Shown: positions 8,912 through 18,643, numbered from the stretch's first letter. The stretch: 64,000 bases of DNA from Thermobispora bispora DSM 43833 (GCF_000092645.1 NC_014165.1:992001-1056000), one strand, 5' to 3'. Numbers and translations: made by a program. Notes: generated from the letters alone by a model not told the origin.

Positions 8912-10309
8912 GTGAGCCGATTCGCCCATCCGGCCGGCGACAGGCATGCGGCCGCCGCCATCGCCGGAGCCCTCAACGAGGAGCGTCCACCCGTCATGCC
9001 GGCCGACCTCAACGCACTGCACCCCGCGATCTGGCCGCGGACCGCGGTCCGGGTCGGCGGTGCCCTCACCGTCGGCGGCGTCGACGTGCGCGACCTGGCG
9101 AGGGAGTTCGGGACGCCGCTCTACATCGTCGACGAGGAGGACTTCCGCTCCCGCTGCCGGGACTACCGCTCGGCCTTCCCCGACGGGGACGTCCACTACG
9201 CGGGCAAGGCGTTCCTCTGCCGGGAGGTGGCCCGCTGGATCGACCAGGAGGGCCTCGGCCTCGACGTGTGCACCGGCGGCGAGCTCGCGGTCGCGCTCAG
9301 CGTGGGCTTCCCGCCCGAGCGGATCACCATGCACGGCAACAACAAGTCGGTCGCCGAGCTGGAGCGGGCGGTCACCGCCGGGGTCGGCCGCATCGTGATC
9401 GACTCCTTCGAGGAGATCGACCGGCTCGGCCAGATCGCCGCCCGGTACGGCAGGCGGCCCAAGGTGCTGATCCGGGTGACCGTGGGCGTCGAGGCGCACA
9501 CCCATGAGTTCATCGCGACCGCCCACGACGACCAGAAGTTCGGGCTCTCGCTGAGCAGCGGGGCGGCGGCCGAGGCCGTGCGCCGTGTCCTGGCGCGCCC
9601 CCAGCTCGAGCTGGTCGGGCTGCACTCGCACATCGGGTCCCAGATCACCGACGTCGGCGGGTTCGAGGTCGCCGCCCGCCGGCTCGCCGGCCTGCTCGTC
9701 GGCATCCGGGACGAGCACGGGGTGGTGCTCCCCGAGCTCGACCTCGGCGGCGGGTACGGCATCCCGTACGTCGAGGGCGACGAGGCGCCGGACATCAAGG
9801 TCATCGCGGACGGGCTCCGGGAGATCACCACGACGGTGTGCCGGTCGGCCGGGCTGCCCGTGCCGCGCCTGATCGTGGAGCCGGGCCGCTCCATCGCGGG
9901 GATCGCCGGGATCACCCTCTACGAGGTCGGCACGGTCAAGGACGTGGAGGGCCTGCGCACCTACGTGAGCGTCGATGGCGGCATGAGCGACAACATCCGC
10001 ACGGCGCTCTACGGGGCGAACTACACCGCCGTGGTCGCCTCCCGGGAGAGCGACGCGGCCCCGATGCTCTCCCGGCTGGTCGGCAAGCACTGCGAGAGCG
10101 GCGACATGGTGATCCGCGATCTGTGGCTGCCCTCGGACGTGGTCCCCGGCGACCTGATCGCGGTGGCCGGCACCGGCGCCTACTGCCGTTCGCTGTCGAG
10201 CAACTACAACTACCTGCCCCGGCCCGCTGTGGTCGCGGTGTCGAAGGGCGCGGCGCGCGTCATCGTGCGCCGGGAGACCGAGGAAGACCTGCTGCGTGGG
10301 CAGCCGTGA
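8912..10309 (+). CDS. lysA: diaminopimelate decarboxylase
   Basis: Decarboxylates meso-diaminopimelate to L-lysine, the last step of lysine synthesis, in the cytoplasm. This is a fold-type III PLP enzyme of 465 residues. The PLP-binding lysine is K99 in HYAGKAF, with HIGSQ, the phosphate-binding GGGYG, EPGRSI, and the partner-subunit CESGDMV and GAYC motifs in order. The frame is open further upstream, but I place the start at GTG 8912 ([12 protein letters not shown]) because Streptomyces LysA begins almost identically (SRSAHPAGPRHA). It is followed 36 bases later by hom in the same orientation, so co-transcription of lysine and threonine/methionine branch genes is likely. Confidence 0.95.
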   Translation: MSRFAHPAGDRHAAAAIAGALNEERPPVMPADLNALHPAIWPRTAVRVGGALTVGGVDVRDLAREFGTPLYIVDEEDFRSRCRDYRSAFPDGDVHYAGKAFLCREVARWIDQEGLGLDVCTGGELAVALSVGFPPERITMHGNNKSVAELERAVTAGVGRIVIDSFEEIDRLGQIAARYGRRPKVLIRVTVGVEAHTHEFIATAHDDQKFGLSLSSGAAAEAVRRVLARPQLELVGLHSHIGSQITDVGGFEVAARRLAGLLVGIRDEHGVVLPELDLGGGYGIPYVEGDEAPDIKVIADGLREITTTVCRSAGLPVPRLIVEPGRSIAGIAGITLYEVGTVKDVEGLRTYVSVDGGMSDNIRTALYGANYTAVVASRESDAAPMLSRLVGKHCESGDMVIRDLWLPSDVVPGDLIAVAGTGAYCRSLSSNYNYLPRPAVVAVSKGAARVIVRRETEEDLLRGQP

Positions 10310-10345
10310 CGTGGAACGGTACGGCGGGCGTAACGAGGAGGGCTT

Positions 10346-11653
10346 GTGACCAACCCCAAACCCGGGCTGAAAGTCGCATTGCTGGGCTGCGGTGTCGTCG
10401 GGTCGCAGGTGGTGCGGCTCCTGCGCGAGCAGGCCGATGACCTGGCCGCCCGGATCGGCGCTCCCCTGGAGCTGGCCGGGGTGGCCGTGCGCCGGCCCGG
10501 CCGCAAGCGCGATGTCGACCTGGACCCCGCGCTGATCACCACCGACGCCGAGGCGCTGGTCACCCGGGACGACGTCGACATCGTCGTCGAGGTGATCGGC
10601 GGGATCGAGCCCGCCAGGTCCCTGATCCTCGCCGCCATGGCGAAGGGCAAGTCGGTGGTCACGGCGAACAAGGCGCTGCTCGCCGAGGACGGTGCCACCA
10701 TCCACCGGGCGGCGCGGGAGAACGGCGTGGACCTCTACTTCGAGGCCTCCGTCGCCGGGGCGATCCCGCTGCTCCGCCCGCTGCGCGAGTCGCTCGCCGG
10801 TGACCGGATCCGCCGGGTGCTCGGCATCGTCAACGGCACCACCAACTACATCCTGGACAAGATGGACAGCACCGGGGCGTCGTTCACCGAGGCCCTGGAG
10901 GAGGCCCAGGCGCTGGGGTACGCCGAGGCCGACCCCACCGCCGACGTCGAGGGGTTCGACGCCGCCGCCAAGGCGGCGATCCTCGCCGGGCTCGCGTTCC
11001 ACAGCCGGGTCACCGCGGCCGACGTGCACCGCGAGGGCATCACCGAGATCACCGCCTCGGACGTGGCCTCGGCGAAGGCCATGGGCTACGTGATCAAGCT
11101 GCTCGCGATCTGCGCGAAGACCGAGGACGGCCGGTCGATCGGCGTCCGCGTGCACCCCGCCATGATCCCGAGGTCGCACCCGCTCGCCGGGGTCCGGGAG
11201 GCGTACAACGCGGTGTTCGTCGAGGCCGAGTCGGCCGGGCGGCTGATGTTCTACGGCGCGGGCGCGGGCGGCGCGCCCACCGCCTCGGCGGTGCTCGGCG
11301 ACATCGTCGCGGTGGCGCGCAACCGGCTCGCCGGCACGGTCGGCCCGGAGGAGCTCACCTACGCCGACCTGAAGGTCCACCCGATGGGGGAGACGATCAC
11401 CCGGTACTACGTCTCCCTCGACGTGGCGGACAAGCCCGGCGTGCTCGCCCGGGTGGCCGAGGTCTTCGCCCGGCACGACGTCTCCATCCAGACGGTCCGC
11501 CAGGAGGGGCGCGGCGACGACGCGCAGCTCGTCCTCGTCACCCACCAGGCCACGGACGCGGCGCTCTCGGCCACCGTCCAGGACCTGGGCCGGCTCGACA
11601 TCGTCCGCGCCGTGGCGAGCGTGATGCGGGTGGAGGGCGACGACACCCCCTGA
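10346..11653 (+). CDS. hom: homoserine dehydrogenase
   Basis: NAD(P)H-dependent reduction of aspartate semialdehyde to homoserine, the branch point to threonine and methionine. The 435-residue protein has an N-terminal Rossmann motif (LLGCGVVGSQV), VTANKALLAE, the catalytic-domain signature GIVNGTTNYIL, and EADPTADVEGFDAAAKAAILA. A C-terminal ACT domain (about 350-430, KPGVLARVAEVFARHDVSIQ) is consistent with threonine feedback inhibition. The GTG start has GAGGAGG upstream. In most actinomycetes thrC follows directly; here it lies 5.8 kb downstream behind a deacetylase and glycosyltransferase block. Confidence 0.95.
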   Translation: MTNPKPGLKVALLGCGVVGSQVVRLLREQADDLAARIGAPLELAGVAVRRPGRKRDVDLDPALITTDAEALVTRDDVDIVVEVIGGIEPARSLILAAMAKGKSVVTANKALLAEDGATIHRAARENGVDLYFEASVAGAIPLLRPLRESLAGDRIRRVLGIVNGTTNYILDKMDSTGASFTEALEEAQALGYAEADPTADVEGFDAAAKAAILAGLAFHSRVTAADVHREGITEITASDVASAKAMGYVIKLLAICAKTEDGRSIGVRVHPAMIPRSHPLAGVREAYNAVFVEAESAGRLMFYGAGAGGAPTASAVLGDIVAVARNRLAGTVGPEELTYADLKVHPMGETITRYYVSLDVADKPGVLARVAEVFARHDVSIQTVRQEGRGDDAQLVLVTHQATDAALSATVQDLGRLDIVRAVASVMRVEGDDTP

Positions 11654-11680
11654 CCGTAACCCCCTGACCGCCCGCGCCGC

Positions 11681-11779
11681 GCGGATGTCCGGGTGCGTCG
11701 GGCCGTGCGCCGTGCGGGCGCCCGGGTGCGGCAGGCCATCGGCCGTGCGGATGTCCGGGTGCGGCGGGCCGTACCCGGT
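11681..11779. repeat. 33-bp imperfect tandem repeat, three copies
   Basis: Units at 11681-11713, 11714-11746 and 11747-11779 share a GCGG(N)5CCGGGTGCG core. Units 1 and 3 are nearly identical over the first 26 bases and the middle unit has diverged. They lie in the 306-base gap between hom and the deacetylase gene. The rest of the gap holds no convincing gene. Because 33 is a multiple of three, one frame reads as an 11-residue Arg/Ala/Val repeat, but no start or codon pattern supports translation. Confidence 0.75.
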
Positions 11780-11959
11780 GCCGCGCGGGGCGTCGCCGTC
11801 GCCGGCGCGGGTCCCGCCCGGGCGCCGGGCCGGTCGCCCCGGCTGCCGGATGTATCCCGGTATGTCGCGACGTGTCGGGAGTGGGGGATATGGGCCGAGC
11901 GACCGTGATATGGGCGAGTGGGCTATGAGGCCGCCGGGACTCGGTTAGTCTCTGCTCCC

Positions 11960-12775
11960 ATGTGGTCGTGGATCAAGAAGGCGTCGACGGTCTCCCTCGC
12001 CGCGGCGCTCGCCGCCGGCATTCCGGCGGCCGCCTCCGCCGAGCCGGCGGCCGCGAGGCAGACGGTGGTCGCCCTCACCTTCGACGACGGCACCGCCGAT
12101 CACGCCCGAGTCGCCAAGATGCTCCGCGAACGCGGGCTGCGGGGGACGTTCTACGTCAACAGCGGCCGGCTCGGCCGGCGCGGCTACCTCACCGCGGCCG
12201 ACCTGCGGTCCATGGCGAAGGCCGGGCACGAGATCGGCGGCCACACCAGGGAGCACGTCCGCCTCGCCCACCTCAGCCCCGACCAGCAGCGGCGCCAGAT
12301 CTGCGAGGACCGGCGGGCGCTGTTCCGCCTCGGCCTCAAGGTGCGGTCGTTCGCCTACCCGTTCGGCAACTTCGACCAGACGAGCCGCGAGCTCGCCATG
12401 TACTGCGGGTACACCTCGGCGCGCGGCATCAACGGCCTCTACCGGCCGGACACCTGCCGGTCCTGCCCGTACGCCGAGACGATCCCGCCCGCCGACCTCG
12501 CGCTGGTGCGGACCACCTCGCAGACCCGGATGCCGCGCACCGCCCGCAACCTCGCCGCCTCCGTCACCCGGGCCCAGGCGCACGGCGGCGGGCTCGTCAC
12601 CTTCGTCTTCCACCGCATCCGGGACGACAAGCGGGACCAGTACGCGACCAGCCCGAAGGAGTTCACCCGGTTCATCGACTGGCTGGCGCGGCAGCAGAAG
12701 GCGAAGAAGGTCGTGGTGAAGCCGCTGGGCGAGGTCGTCGGCGGCCGGGTCTGGCCCGTGCCCGGCGACTCCTGA
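11960..12775 (+). CDS. secreted polysaccharide deacetylase (NodB domain)
   Basis: A 271-residue protein with a signal peptide (WSWIKKAST, hydrophobic core SLAAALAAGIPA, cleavage after AASA). The NodB/CE4 domain follows: VVALTFDDGTADH supplies the catalytic base and metal Asp, GHEIGGHTREHVRL supplies the two metal-binding His, then FAYPFGNFDQTS, and LVTFVFHRI as motif 5. It should remove N-acetyl groups from peptidoglycan or another surface glycan outside the membrane. The ATG at 11960 was chosen because the signal peptide begins there. There is no Shine-Dalgarno, and a TTAGTCT at 11945-11951 could be the -10 of a leaderless transcript. It starts a run of envelope-glycan genes. Confidence 0.9.
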   Translation: MWSWIKKASTVSLAAALAAGIPAAASAEPAAARQTVVALTFDDGTADHARVAKMLRERGLRGTFYVNSGRLGRRGYLTAADLRSMAKAGHEIGGHTREHVRLAHLSPDQQRRQICEDRRALFRLGLKVRSFAYPFGNFDQTSRELAMYCGYTSARGINGLYRPDTCRSCPYAETIPPADLALVRTTSQTRMPRTARNLAASVTRAQAHGGGLVTFVFHRIRDDKRDQYATSPKEFTRFIDWLARQQKAKKVVVKPLGEVVGGRVWPVPGDS

Positions 12776-12894
12776 CCTCCGGGGCGCCGGCTGCGACCCG
12801 TGGCTTGTCACGGTCGGTGACGGTCTGGTGGACTTCTCAGGTTCTTGTGATAGATGTCCACTAGCGTGGTAAACCGCGGTCAGCAGGAGGTGCC

Positions 12895-14004
12895 ATGACG
12901 ACCGAGCTGTGCTCGCCGATGGGGTTCATGCGCACCCCATCCGAGGGGACGGCGGAGCTGTCATGGCAGGACGGCCGATGGTTCGCGGCCGGCCGCCCGC
13001 TCGGGCGGCCGCTGCGCCCCGACGACGTGGCACCGCTCCGGCCGCTGCGCGCGTTACGGGTCGCCTGGCCGCGCGAACCCGCGGCGTACGCGCTCGCCAC
13101 GATCCGGGACCTCGCCGGAGCGGGCGTCCCGCTCACCGCGGACCCGCCGCCGGCCTGGGTCCGCGCCGCCGACCCCGTGCTCGCCGACCTGATCGCCGGC
13201 TGGGTCCCCGAGGCCGGGGACGGCTCGCCCCGCTCCGTGGCCGACCTGCGGCGGGAGGAGCACAGCGTGCGCCTGCGGCGGCACGCGCTCCGCGCCAAGG
13301 GCCTCTGCCGGGACACGCCCCAGGTGGCGGTGGTGATGGCGAGCCGCCGCCCGCACCTCGTCGGCCGGGCGCTCGCCCAGATCGCCCGCCAGCGCGGCGC
13401 CGACCTCGAGGTGATCGTCGCGCTGCACGGCTACCCCGCGGACCTGGTACGGCAGGCCCTCGACGAGTTCCCCGGCACGCTCACCGTCATCGAGGCGGAC
13501 CGGGACACCCCGTTCGGCGCGGTGCTCAACCAGGCGGCCGAACGGTCCTCGGCGGGCCTCATCGCCAAGTGGGACGACGATGACTGGTACGGCCCCGAGC
13601 ACATCGCCGACCTGCTGCTCGCCAAGGCGTACTCCGGGGCCGACGTCGTGGGCACGGCCGCCGAGTTCTTCCACCTGGAGCCGCTGAACTGCACGATCCG
13701 CCGGACCGACTACTCCAGCGAGGTCTGGACCGATCACGTCGCCGGGGGCACGATCCTGATCGACCGGCGGCTCTTCCAGGAGGTGGGCGGTTTCGCCCCG
13801 CTTCCCGGAGGCGTCGACAGCCACCTGCTCCGCGCGGCCGCGGCGGCCGGCGGGCGGATCTACCGCACCCACGGTCTCGGCTACATGCTCAGCCGGTCGG
13901 TGAGCGGCGACCACACCTGGCGGCTCCCCCTCGCCCACTTCCTCAGAGTCGCGACCAACCAATGGCACGGCTTCCGGCCGAGCCTGCTGCTGGAAACGCC
14001 ATGA
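12895..14004 (+). CDS. family 2 glycosyltransferase
   Basis: A 369-residue protein. The first 135 residues are not obviously catalytic (LSWQDGRWFAAGRPLGRPL). A GT-A fold follows: TPQVAVVMASRRPHLVGRALAQI, then the metal-binding DXD cluster KWDDDDWYGPEHI, and a C-terminal acceptor segment ending in a conserved histidine region (SGDHTWRLPLAHFL). There are no membrane helices, so it probably acts on the cytoplasmic face using a nucleotide sugar. The ATG has an excellent AGGAGGTG Shine-Dalgarno. Its last bases overlap the start of the next GT2 gene (ATGA), so the two are translationally coupled. Acceptor and donor are unknown. A TGTGA motif with an imperfect partner lies about 50 bases upstream. 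Confidence 0.88.
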   Translation: MTTELCSPMGFMRTPSEGTAELSWQDGRWFAAGRPLGRPLRPDDVAPLRPLRALRVAWPREPAAYALATIRDLAGAGVPLTADPPPAWVRAADPVLADLIAGWVPEAGDGSPRSVADLRREEHSVRLRRHALRAKGLCRDTPQVAVVMASRRPHLVGRALAQIARQRGADLEVIVALHGYPADLVRQALDEFPGTLTVIEADRDTPFGAVLNQAAERSSAGLIAKWDDDDWYGPEHIADLLLAKAYSGADVVGTAAEFFHLEPLNCTIRRTDYSSEVWTDHVAGGTILIDRRLFQEVGGFAPLPGGVDSHLLRAAAAAGGRIYRTHGLGYMLSRSVSGDHTWRLPLAHFLRVATNQWHGFRPSLLLETP

Positions 14005-15674
14005 CGCCACGAATCCGGGGAAACGACTACACCGTCCTGCGCCCGCCGGCGATCGGCTCGCCGTGGACGCCTCGGCTCACCGTGAGCGTGGTCATCCCCG
14101 CCTACGGCGCCCAGGAGAAGCTCGACCTCGTGCTCGCCGGGCTCTCCGCGCAGACCTATCCGCAGAACCTCATCGAGGTCATCGTCGTCGACAACGGCAG
14201 CACGCCGCCGCTGCGCCTCCCGGAGATCCGGCCGGCCAACACCCGGCTGGTGGTCTGCCCGGACCCGGGCCGCGCGGCCGCGCGGAACGCGGGCCTCGCC
14301 GCCGCCACCGGCGACGTGATCCACTGGCTGGACGCCGACGTCGTCCCCGAGCGGACCGAGGTCGAGGCGCACATGCGCTGGCACCACCTCGCGCCGTACC
14401 TGTCCGTCACCTCGTACCTGCGCTTCACCACGGCCCCGCTGCCCTCCCCGGAGGAGGTCGCCGCCGCCGAGGACCTGGGGAAGTTCTTCGAGCCGGCCGA
14501 GCCGCACGCCTGGATCGCGGACCTCATCGAGCGGACGGAGGCGCTCACCCGGTCGCGGCGGCCGTTCAGCGTCCACGTCGGCGGCGCCGCCTCGGTCGCC
14601 GCCCGGCTGTTCGAGCGCGCCGGGGCCATGGACCCCGAGATGATCCTCGGCCAGGACACCGAGATGGGGTACCGGCTGGCCCAGGCCGGCGCGGTGTTCA
14701 TCCCGGACCCCGAGGCCCGCGGCTACCACCTCGGCCCCTCGATGCGGATGCGGGACGGCGAGGCCATCAACCGCGTGAGCCACGCCCTCATCGCCGACCG
14801 GGTCCCGGTCTACCGGTGGCTGCGCTCGCACCCGTACCGGCAGTGGAAGGTGCCCTGGCTCGAGGTGGCCGTCGACGCGGCGGGCGCGTCGTTCGAGGAC
14901 GTGCGCGCCACCGTGGACGGCGTGCTCGCCGGCACGCTCACCGACCTGGCGGTGATCCTGGTCGGCCCGTGGGACGAGATCGAGCCGGAGCGGCGGGCGC
15001 CGCTCACCGACCCCCGCCTCGACCTCTCCCTGATCCGCGCCCACTACGCCTACGAGGGCAGGGTCCGGTTCGCCACCTCGCTCCCGCACACGGCCGCGCC
15101 GTTCCGCCTGCACCTGCCGCCGGGCTGGGTCCCGGGGGAGGACAGCCTGTTCGCGCTGCTCTCCCTCGCCCGGGACGAGCAGAACCTCGGCCTGGTCAGC
15201 GTCCTCCTCGCCGAGGGCCCGGACGGGATCGTCAGCGCCCGGCTCGAGCGCACGGAGGCGTTCGCCCGGGCGGCCATGCTCGTGACCGAGGGCGAGAGCA
15301 TCGACACCGTGGTCGACGAGACGTTCGGCACGCTCTGGGTCGACGGCGAGACGTACGGGTTCGTCCCGGCCTCCGCCGCCGCGCCGCTGCACAGCGCGCG
15401 GGCCGCCTACCGCGCCCGGGTGGAGGCGGAGGCCGAGGTGGCGCGCCTCACCAAGGAGACCGAGCGGCTGCGCGCCCAGGTCACCCGCTGGCGGGACGAG
15501 GCGGCCAAATGGCGGCGCTCCGCGGTGGAGTACCGCCGGGAGATCGGCAGCCTCCGGCGGCAGATCTCCGCCCTCAAGCGGCGCGACCCCGGGCTGAAGG
15601 CCATCGCCCGCGGCATCGCCCGGTCCATCGCGTTCCGCCGCTCGCACCCGCCGGACAAGGCCGCCGGTTCATGA
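14001..15674 (+). CDS. family 2 glycosyltransferase with C-terminal coiled coil
   Basis: A 557-residue protein with a typical GT-A domain near the N-terminus: LTVSVVIPAYGAQEKLDL, TYPQNLIEVIVVDNGS, the DXD HWLDADVVP, and the acceptor-base region MILGQDTEMGYRLAQAGAVF. Residues about 290-460 form a second alpha/beta region (LTDLAVILVGPW) of unknown function. Residues about 475-535 form a strongly charged coiled coil (VARLTKETERLRAQVTRWRDE). The ATG overlaps the preceding stop. Its 3' end overlaps the convergent gene at 15669 by six bases. It is clearly paralogous to that neighbour, which shares NDY, PPLRLPEIRP and QDTE(M/F) motifs in the same order. Confidence 0.88.
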   Translation: MTPRIRGNDYTVLRPPAIGSPWTPRLTVSVVIPAYGAQEKLDLVLAGLSAQTYPQNLIEVIVVDNGSTPPLRLPEIRPANTRLVVCPDPGRAAARNAGLAAATGDVIHWLDADVVPERTEVEAHMRWHHLAPYLSVTSYLRFTTAPLPSPEEVAAAEDLGKFFEPAEPHAWIADLIERTEALTRSRRPFSVHVGGAASVAARLFERAGAMDPEMILGQDTEMGYRLAQAGAVFIPDPEARGYHLGPSMRMRDGEAINRVSHALIADRVPVYRWLRSHPYRQWKVPWLEVAVDAAGASFEDVRATVDGVLAGTLTDLAVILVGPWDEIEPERRAPLTDPRLDLSLIRAHYAYEGRVRFATSLPHTAAPFRLHLPPGWVPGEDSLFALLSLARDEQNLGLVSVLLAEGPDGIVSARLERTEAFARAAMLVTEGESIDTVVDETFGTLWVDGETYGFVPASAAAPLHSARAAYRARVEAEAEVARLTKETERLRAQVTRWRDEAAKWRRSAVEYRREIGSLRRQISALKRRDPGLKAIARGIARSIAFRRSHPPDKAAGS

Positions 15675-17243
15675 TCGGCGGAACAGGCCGAGGCGGCCCC
15701 ACACGGAGCGGCCGCCCGGCTGTGCCGGGGCGGGCTCTTTCGCCGCCGGCCGTGCCGCCTGGCCCTCCCGCCGCCGCGCCGCTCGCCGTTCCGCCTCCTG
15801 CGCGGCCTGCCCGCCGGCCGGCTCCGGGCGCTTGGCGGCGGGCTCGTCCCGTCCGGCCGCCCGCCGGAACTCCCGCTCCGCGGCGTGCCGTACCCCGTGG
15901 GTCGCCTCGATGACGTCGGTCAGCCGCTCGCCGGGCGCGGCGAGCAGCCGGGCGCGGGCGACCGCCTCGGTGCGCTCCAGCGTCGCGGTCCCGCCGCCGT
16001 CGAGCTCGACCACCAGCATCCCCAGCCGCTCCTCGAGCATGACCTTGGTCATCCGCTCCAGCAGGTCGCCGGTCGGCGGGGCGTCGATCGGCGCGGTGTA
16101 CCGGAACGGGGCCGGGGCCGCCGTCGGGGCGGGGCGCTCGGCGAACCGCACCCGCGGGTCGTGGCGGAGCAGCTCGTGCACGAGGGCGCGGTCGAAGGCG
16201 GGGCCGTGCCACTGGGGGCCGCCGGGGGCGGCCGGGTCCGGCCAGGTCCCCACCAGGGTGACCGCCACGTCGGTGAGGGTGCCGCCGAGGGCGGCGTCGA
16301 CCGCGGCGCGCACCCGCCGCTCGTCCGCCCCGGTCGCGTCGAACACGACCTCGACGAAGGGGACGAGCCACCGCCGGCCCCGGTCCTTGCGGAGATCCCG
16401 CCGGAGCGGCACCCGGTGCGCCAGGTAGGTCTCGACCAGGCGGATGATCGCCTCCCGGTGCTCGCCCCGCTGCGCCGGCATGCCGAGGTGGACCGCCCGC
16501 GCCGCCGGGTCGGGGATGAACACCGCGCCCGCCTGCGCGAGCCGGTAGGCGAACTCGGTGTCCTGCCCGCGGACGACCTCGGGGTCGAACCCGCCGACCT
16601 CCGCCAGGAGCGTGCGGCGGAGCGACACGGTGGGCCCGGTGCAGACCTGGTAGGGGTTGCGGCTCTTCCGCAGCCCGTCGAGCCGCTCGATCGTCGCCTC
16701 GGTCGAGCTGGCGACCAGCGCGGCCGGGTCGAAGAGCGAGTCGAAGTCGCCGCGCTTCACCGCGTCGTAGACCGCCTCCGGGGTGAGCTCCGGCTCCTCG
16801 GTGAACCTCTTGCCGCCGATCGTCACCAGGTAGTCGGTCAGGTGGTGCCAGCGGAACAGGGACTCCAGGTGCTCGGCGCAGATCACCATGTCCGCGTCGA
16901 GCCGGTGGACGATCTCACCGCCGGCCGCCGCGATCCCCGCGTTCATCGCGTGCCCGGGCCCCCGGCCGCCCGGCGGGCTGACGATGATCCGCGTGTTCTC
17001 CGGGCGGATCTCCGGCAGCCGCAGCGGCGGGGAGCTCCCGTCGTCCACGACGATGACCTCGGTGAGCGAGGCAGGGTAGGTCTGGGCGGCGAGCGCGGCG
17101 AGGGTGAGGTCGAGGCGGTGCTGCGCACCGCGCGCCGGGATGACCACGCTGGCGGTGAGCCGCGGAACCCAGTCGCCCAGGGGCGGTGGAGTCAGGGGAG
17201 AATAGTCGTTGTGCCGGATCCTCGGCCGGGCTTCGCCCGTCAC
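15669..17243 (-). CDS. family 2 glycosyltransferase, paralogue of the convergent neighbour
   Basis: A 524-residue protein beginning RPRIRHNDYSPLTPPPLGDW. The GT-A domain is LTASVVIPARGAQHRLDL, EVIVVDDGS, HRLDADMVI and VRGQDTEFAYRLAQAGAVFIPDP. The middle region (LTDVAVTLVGTWPDP) matches that of the paralogue. The C-terminal 70 residues are Ala/Arg/Glu/Pro-rich and low in complexity rather than a clean coiled coil. The GTG start has GAGGAG eight bases upstream. The gene points back toward its paralogue and overlaps it tail to tail, an arrangement that implies inversion after duplication. Acceptor unknown; cytoplasmic membrane face assumed. Confidence 0.87.
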   Translation of the reverse strand: MTGEARPRIRHNDYSPLTPPPLGDWVPRLTASVVIPARGAQHRLDLTLAALAAQTYPASLTEVIVVDDGSSPPLRLPEIRPENTRIIVSPPGGRGPGHAMNAGIAAAGGEIVHRLDADMVICAEHLESLFRWHHLTDYLVTIGGKRFTEEPELTPEAVYDAVKRGDFDSLFDPAALVASSTEATIERLDGLRKSRNPYQVCTGPTVSLRRTLLAEVGGFDPEVVRGQDTEFAYRLAQAGAVFIPDPAARAVHLGMPAQRGEHREAIIRLVETYLAHRVPLRRDLRKDRGRRWLVPFVEVVFDATGADERRVRAAVDAALGGTLTDVAVTLVGTWPDPAAPGGPQWHGPAFDRALVHELLRHDPRVRFAERPAPTAAPAPFRYTAPIDAPPTGDLLERMTKVMLEERLGMLVVELDGGGTATLERTEAVARARLLAAPGERLTDVIEATHGVRHAAEREFRRAAGRDEPAAKRPEPAGGQAAQEAERRAARRREGQAARPAAKEPAPAQPGGRSVWGRLGLFRRS

Positions 17244-17436
17244 GATGGCACTCCTCGCCTCTCAGACGCAGCGGATTCCCGGCCAACACTAGCGAAACCG
17301 GCCGCCGGTTTCCTAAGGTGACGCCCGGCACGTCCATCCGCAGACAGGCGGACCTGCGGTTCAAGAAGATCACTAGACTCGTTGACCGTATTCGGTTGGC
17401 ACGCGCGGCTGCCTGCGCGTGCGGGAGGAGCTGAAC

Positions 17437-18495
17437 ATGCACAGGGCGTGGCGCGGCGTCATCGAGGAGTACCGAGACCGTCTCCCGGTCTCCCCGGCGA
17501 CGCCCGTGGTGACCCTGCTCGAGGGCGGTACGCCGCTCCTCCCGGCCAAGCGCCTCTCCGAGCTCACCGGCTGCGAGGTCTACCTCAAGGTCGAAGGGCT
17601 CAACCCCACCGGGAGCTTCAAGGATCGCGGGATGACCGTCGCCATCAGCAAGGCGGTCGAGGAGGGCGCGAAGGCCGTGATCTGCGCTTCCACCGGGAAC
17701 ACTAGCGCATCGGCCGCCGCTTACGCGGTACGCGCCGGTCTCACCTGCGCGGTGCTCGTGCCCCGCGGCAAGATCGCGATGGGCAAGCTGGCGCAGGCCC
17801 TGGTGCACGGCGCGCGGCTGATCCAGGTCGAGGGATCGTTCGACGACTGCCTCGAGCTGACCAGGAGGCTCGCCGAGGAGTACCCGATCGCGCTGGTCAA
17901 CTCGATCAACCCCCATCGCCTCCAGGGGCAGAAGACCGCGGCGTTCGAGATCGTCGACGTGCTCGGCGACGCCCCGGACGTGCACTGCATCCCGGTGGGC
18001 AACGCCGGCAACATCTCGGCCTACTGGATGGGCTACACCGAGTACGCTGACGATGGCCTGGCGAAGAAGCGGCCGCGGATGCTCGGGTTCCAGGCGAGCG
18101 GGGCCGCGCCCCTGGTGAAGGGGGAACCGGTCGCCAAGCCGCAGACGATCGCCACGGCGATCAGGATCGGGAACCCGGCGTCGTGGCGGCTCGCCGAGGC
18201 CGCGCGGGACGAGTCGGGCGGCGACATCCAGGCCGTCACCGACCGTCAGATCGCGGCCGCCTACAAGCTGCTCGCGCAGGAGGAGGGAGTGTTCGTCGAG
18301 CTCGCCTCGGCCGCGAGCGTGGCCGGACTGCTCCAGGCCCACGAGCGAGGGCTGGTCGCGCCGGGGGAGCGCGTGGTGTGCACGGTGACCGGCAACGGGC
18401 TCAAGGACCCCGACTGGGCGATCGCGGGCGCGCCGGCGCCCACCACGATCCCCGTCGACGCCCACGCCGCGGCAGCCGCGCTCGAGCTCGCCTGA
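17437..18495 (+). CDS. thrC: threonine synthase
   Basis: Converts O-phospho-L-homoserine to L-threonine. PLP enzyme of 352 residues, the short actinobacterial class. The PLP lysine is K62 in [23 protein letters not shown] and the phosphate-binding VGNAGN loop follow, and [12 protein letters not shown] closes the active site. The ATG at 17437 is preferred over an upstream GTG because GGGAGGAG lies at the right distance before it. A TAGACT at about 17374 may be the promoter -10 element. thrB follows 148 bases later in the same direction. Confidence 0.95.
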   Translation: MHRAWRGVIEEYRDRLPVSPATPVVTLLEGGTPLLPAKRLSELTGCEVYLKVEGLNPTGSFKDRGMTVAISKAVEEGAKAVICASTGNTSASAAAYAVRAGLTCAVLVPRGKIAMGKLAQALVHGARLIQVEGSFDDCLELTRRLAEEYPIALVNSINPHRLQGQKTAAFEIVDVLGDAPDVHCIPVGNAGNISAYWMGYTEYADDGLAKKRPRMLGFQASGAAPLVKGEPVAKPQTIATAIRIGNPASWRLAEAARDESGGDIQAVTDRQIAAAYKLLAQEEGVFVELASAASVAGLLQAHERGLVAPGERVVCTVTGNGLKDPDWAIAGAPAPTTIPVDAHAAAAALELA

Positions 18496-18643
18496 TCGTC
18501 CCGCACGATCCCCGTACCGGCCCTCGTACCAGACGTCCCGGACCCGGGTGCGCACGCGCGGCGCCGCGGCCGAGATCGGCCGGGGAAGGCCACGTGGCAC
18601 GCGGGTACCGGGGGAACCGATGACACCGTGGTTCAGGTGACGA

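Noticed and set aside
3687-8915. A 1,742-codon open frame on the plus strand
   Set aside because: Shadow of three real genes (3975-5699 minus, 5926-7941 and 8068-8736 plus) with the composition of a GC-rich antisense or off-frame translation.
5686-9069. A 1,127-codon open frame on the minus strand
   Set aside because: Antisense to the coiled-coil GT-like gene and nrtL; His/Gly/Pro-rich without motifs.
8855-11545. An 896-codon open frame opposite lysA and hom
   Set aside because: The plus strand carries two enzymes with all catalytic motifs; the minus frame has none.
11693-11948. Short plus-strand ORFs over the 33-bp repeats
   Set aside because: Arg/Ala/Val repeat translation with no ribosome-binding site or homologous look; treated as non-coding.
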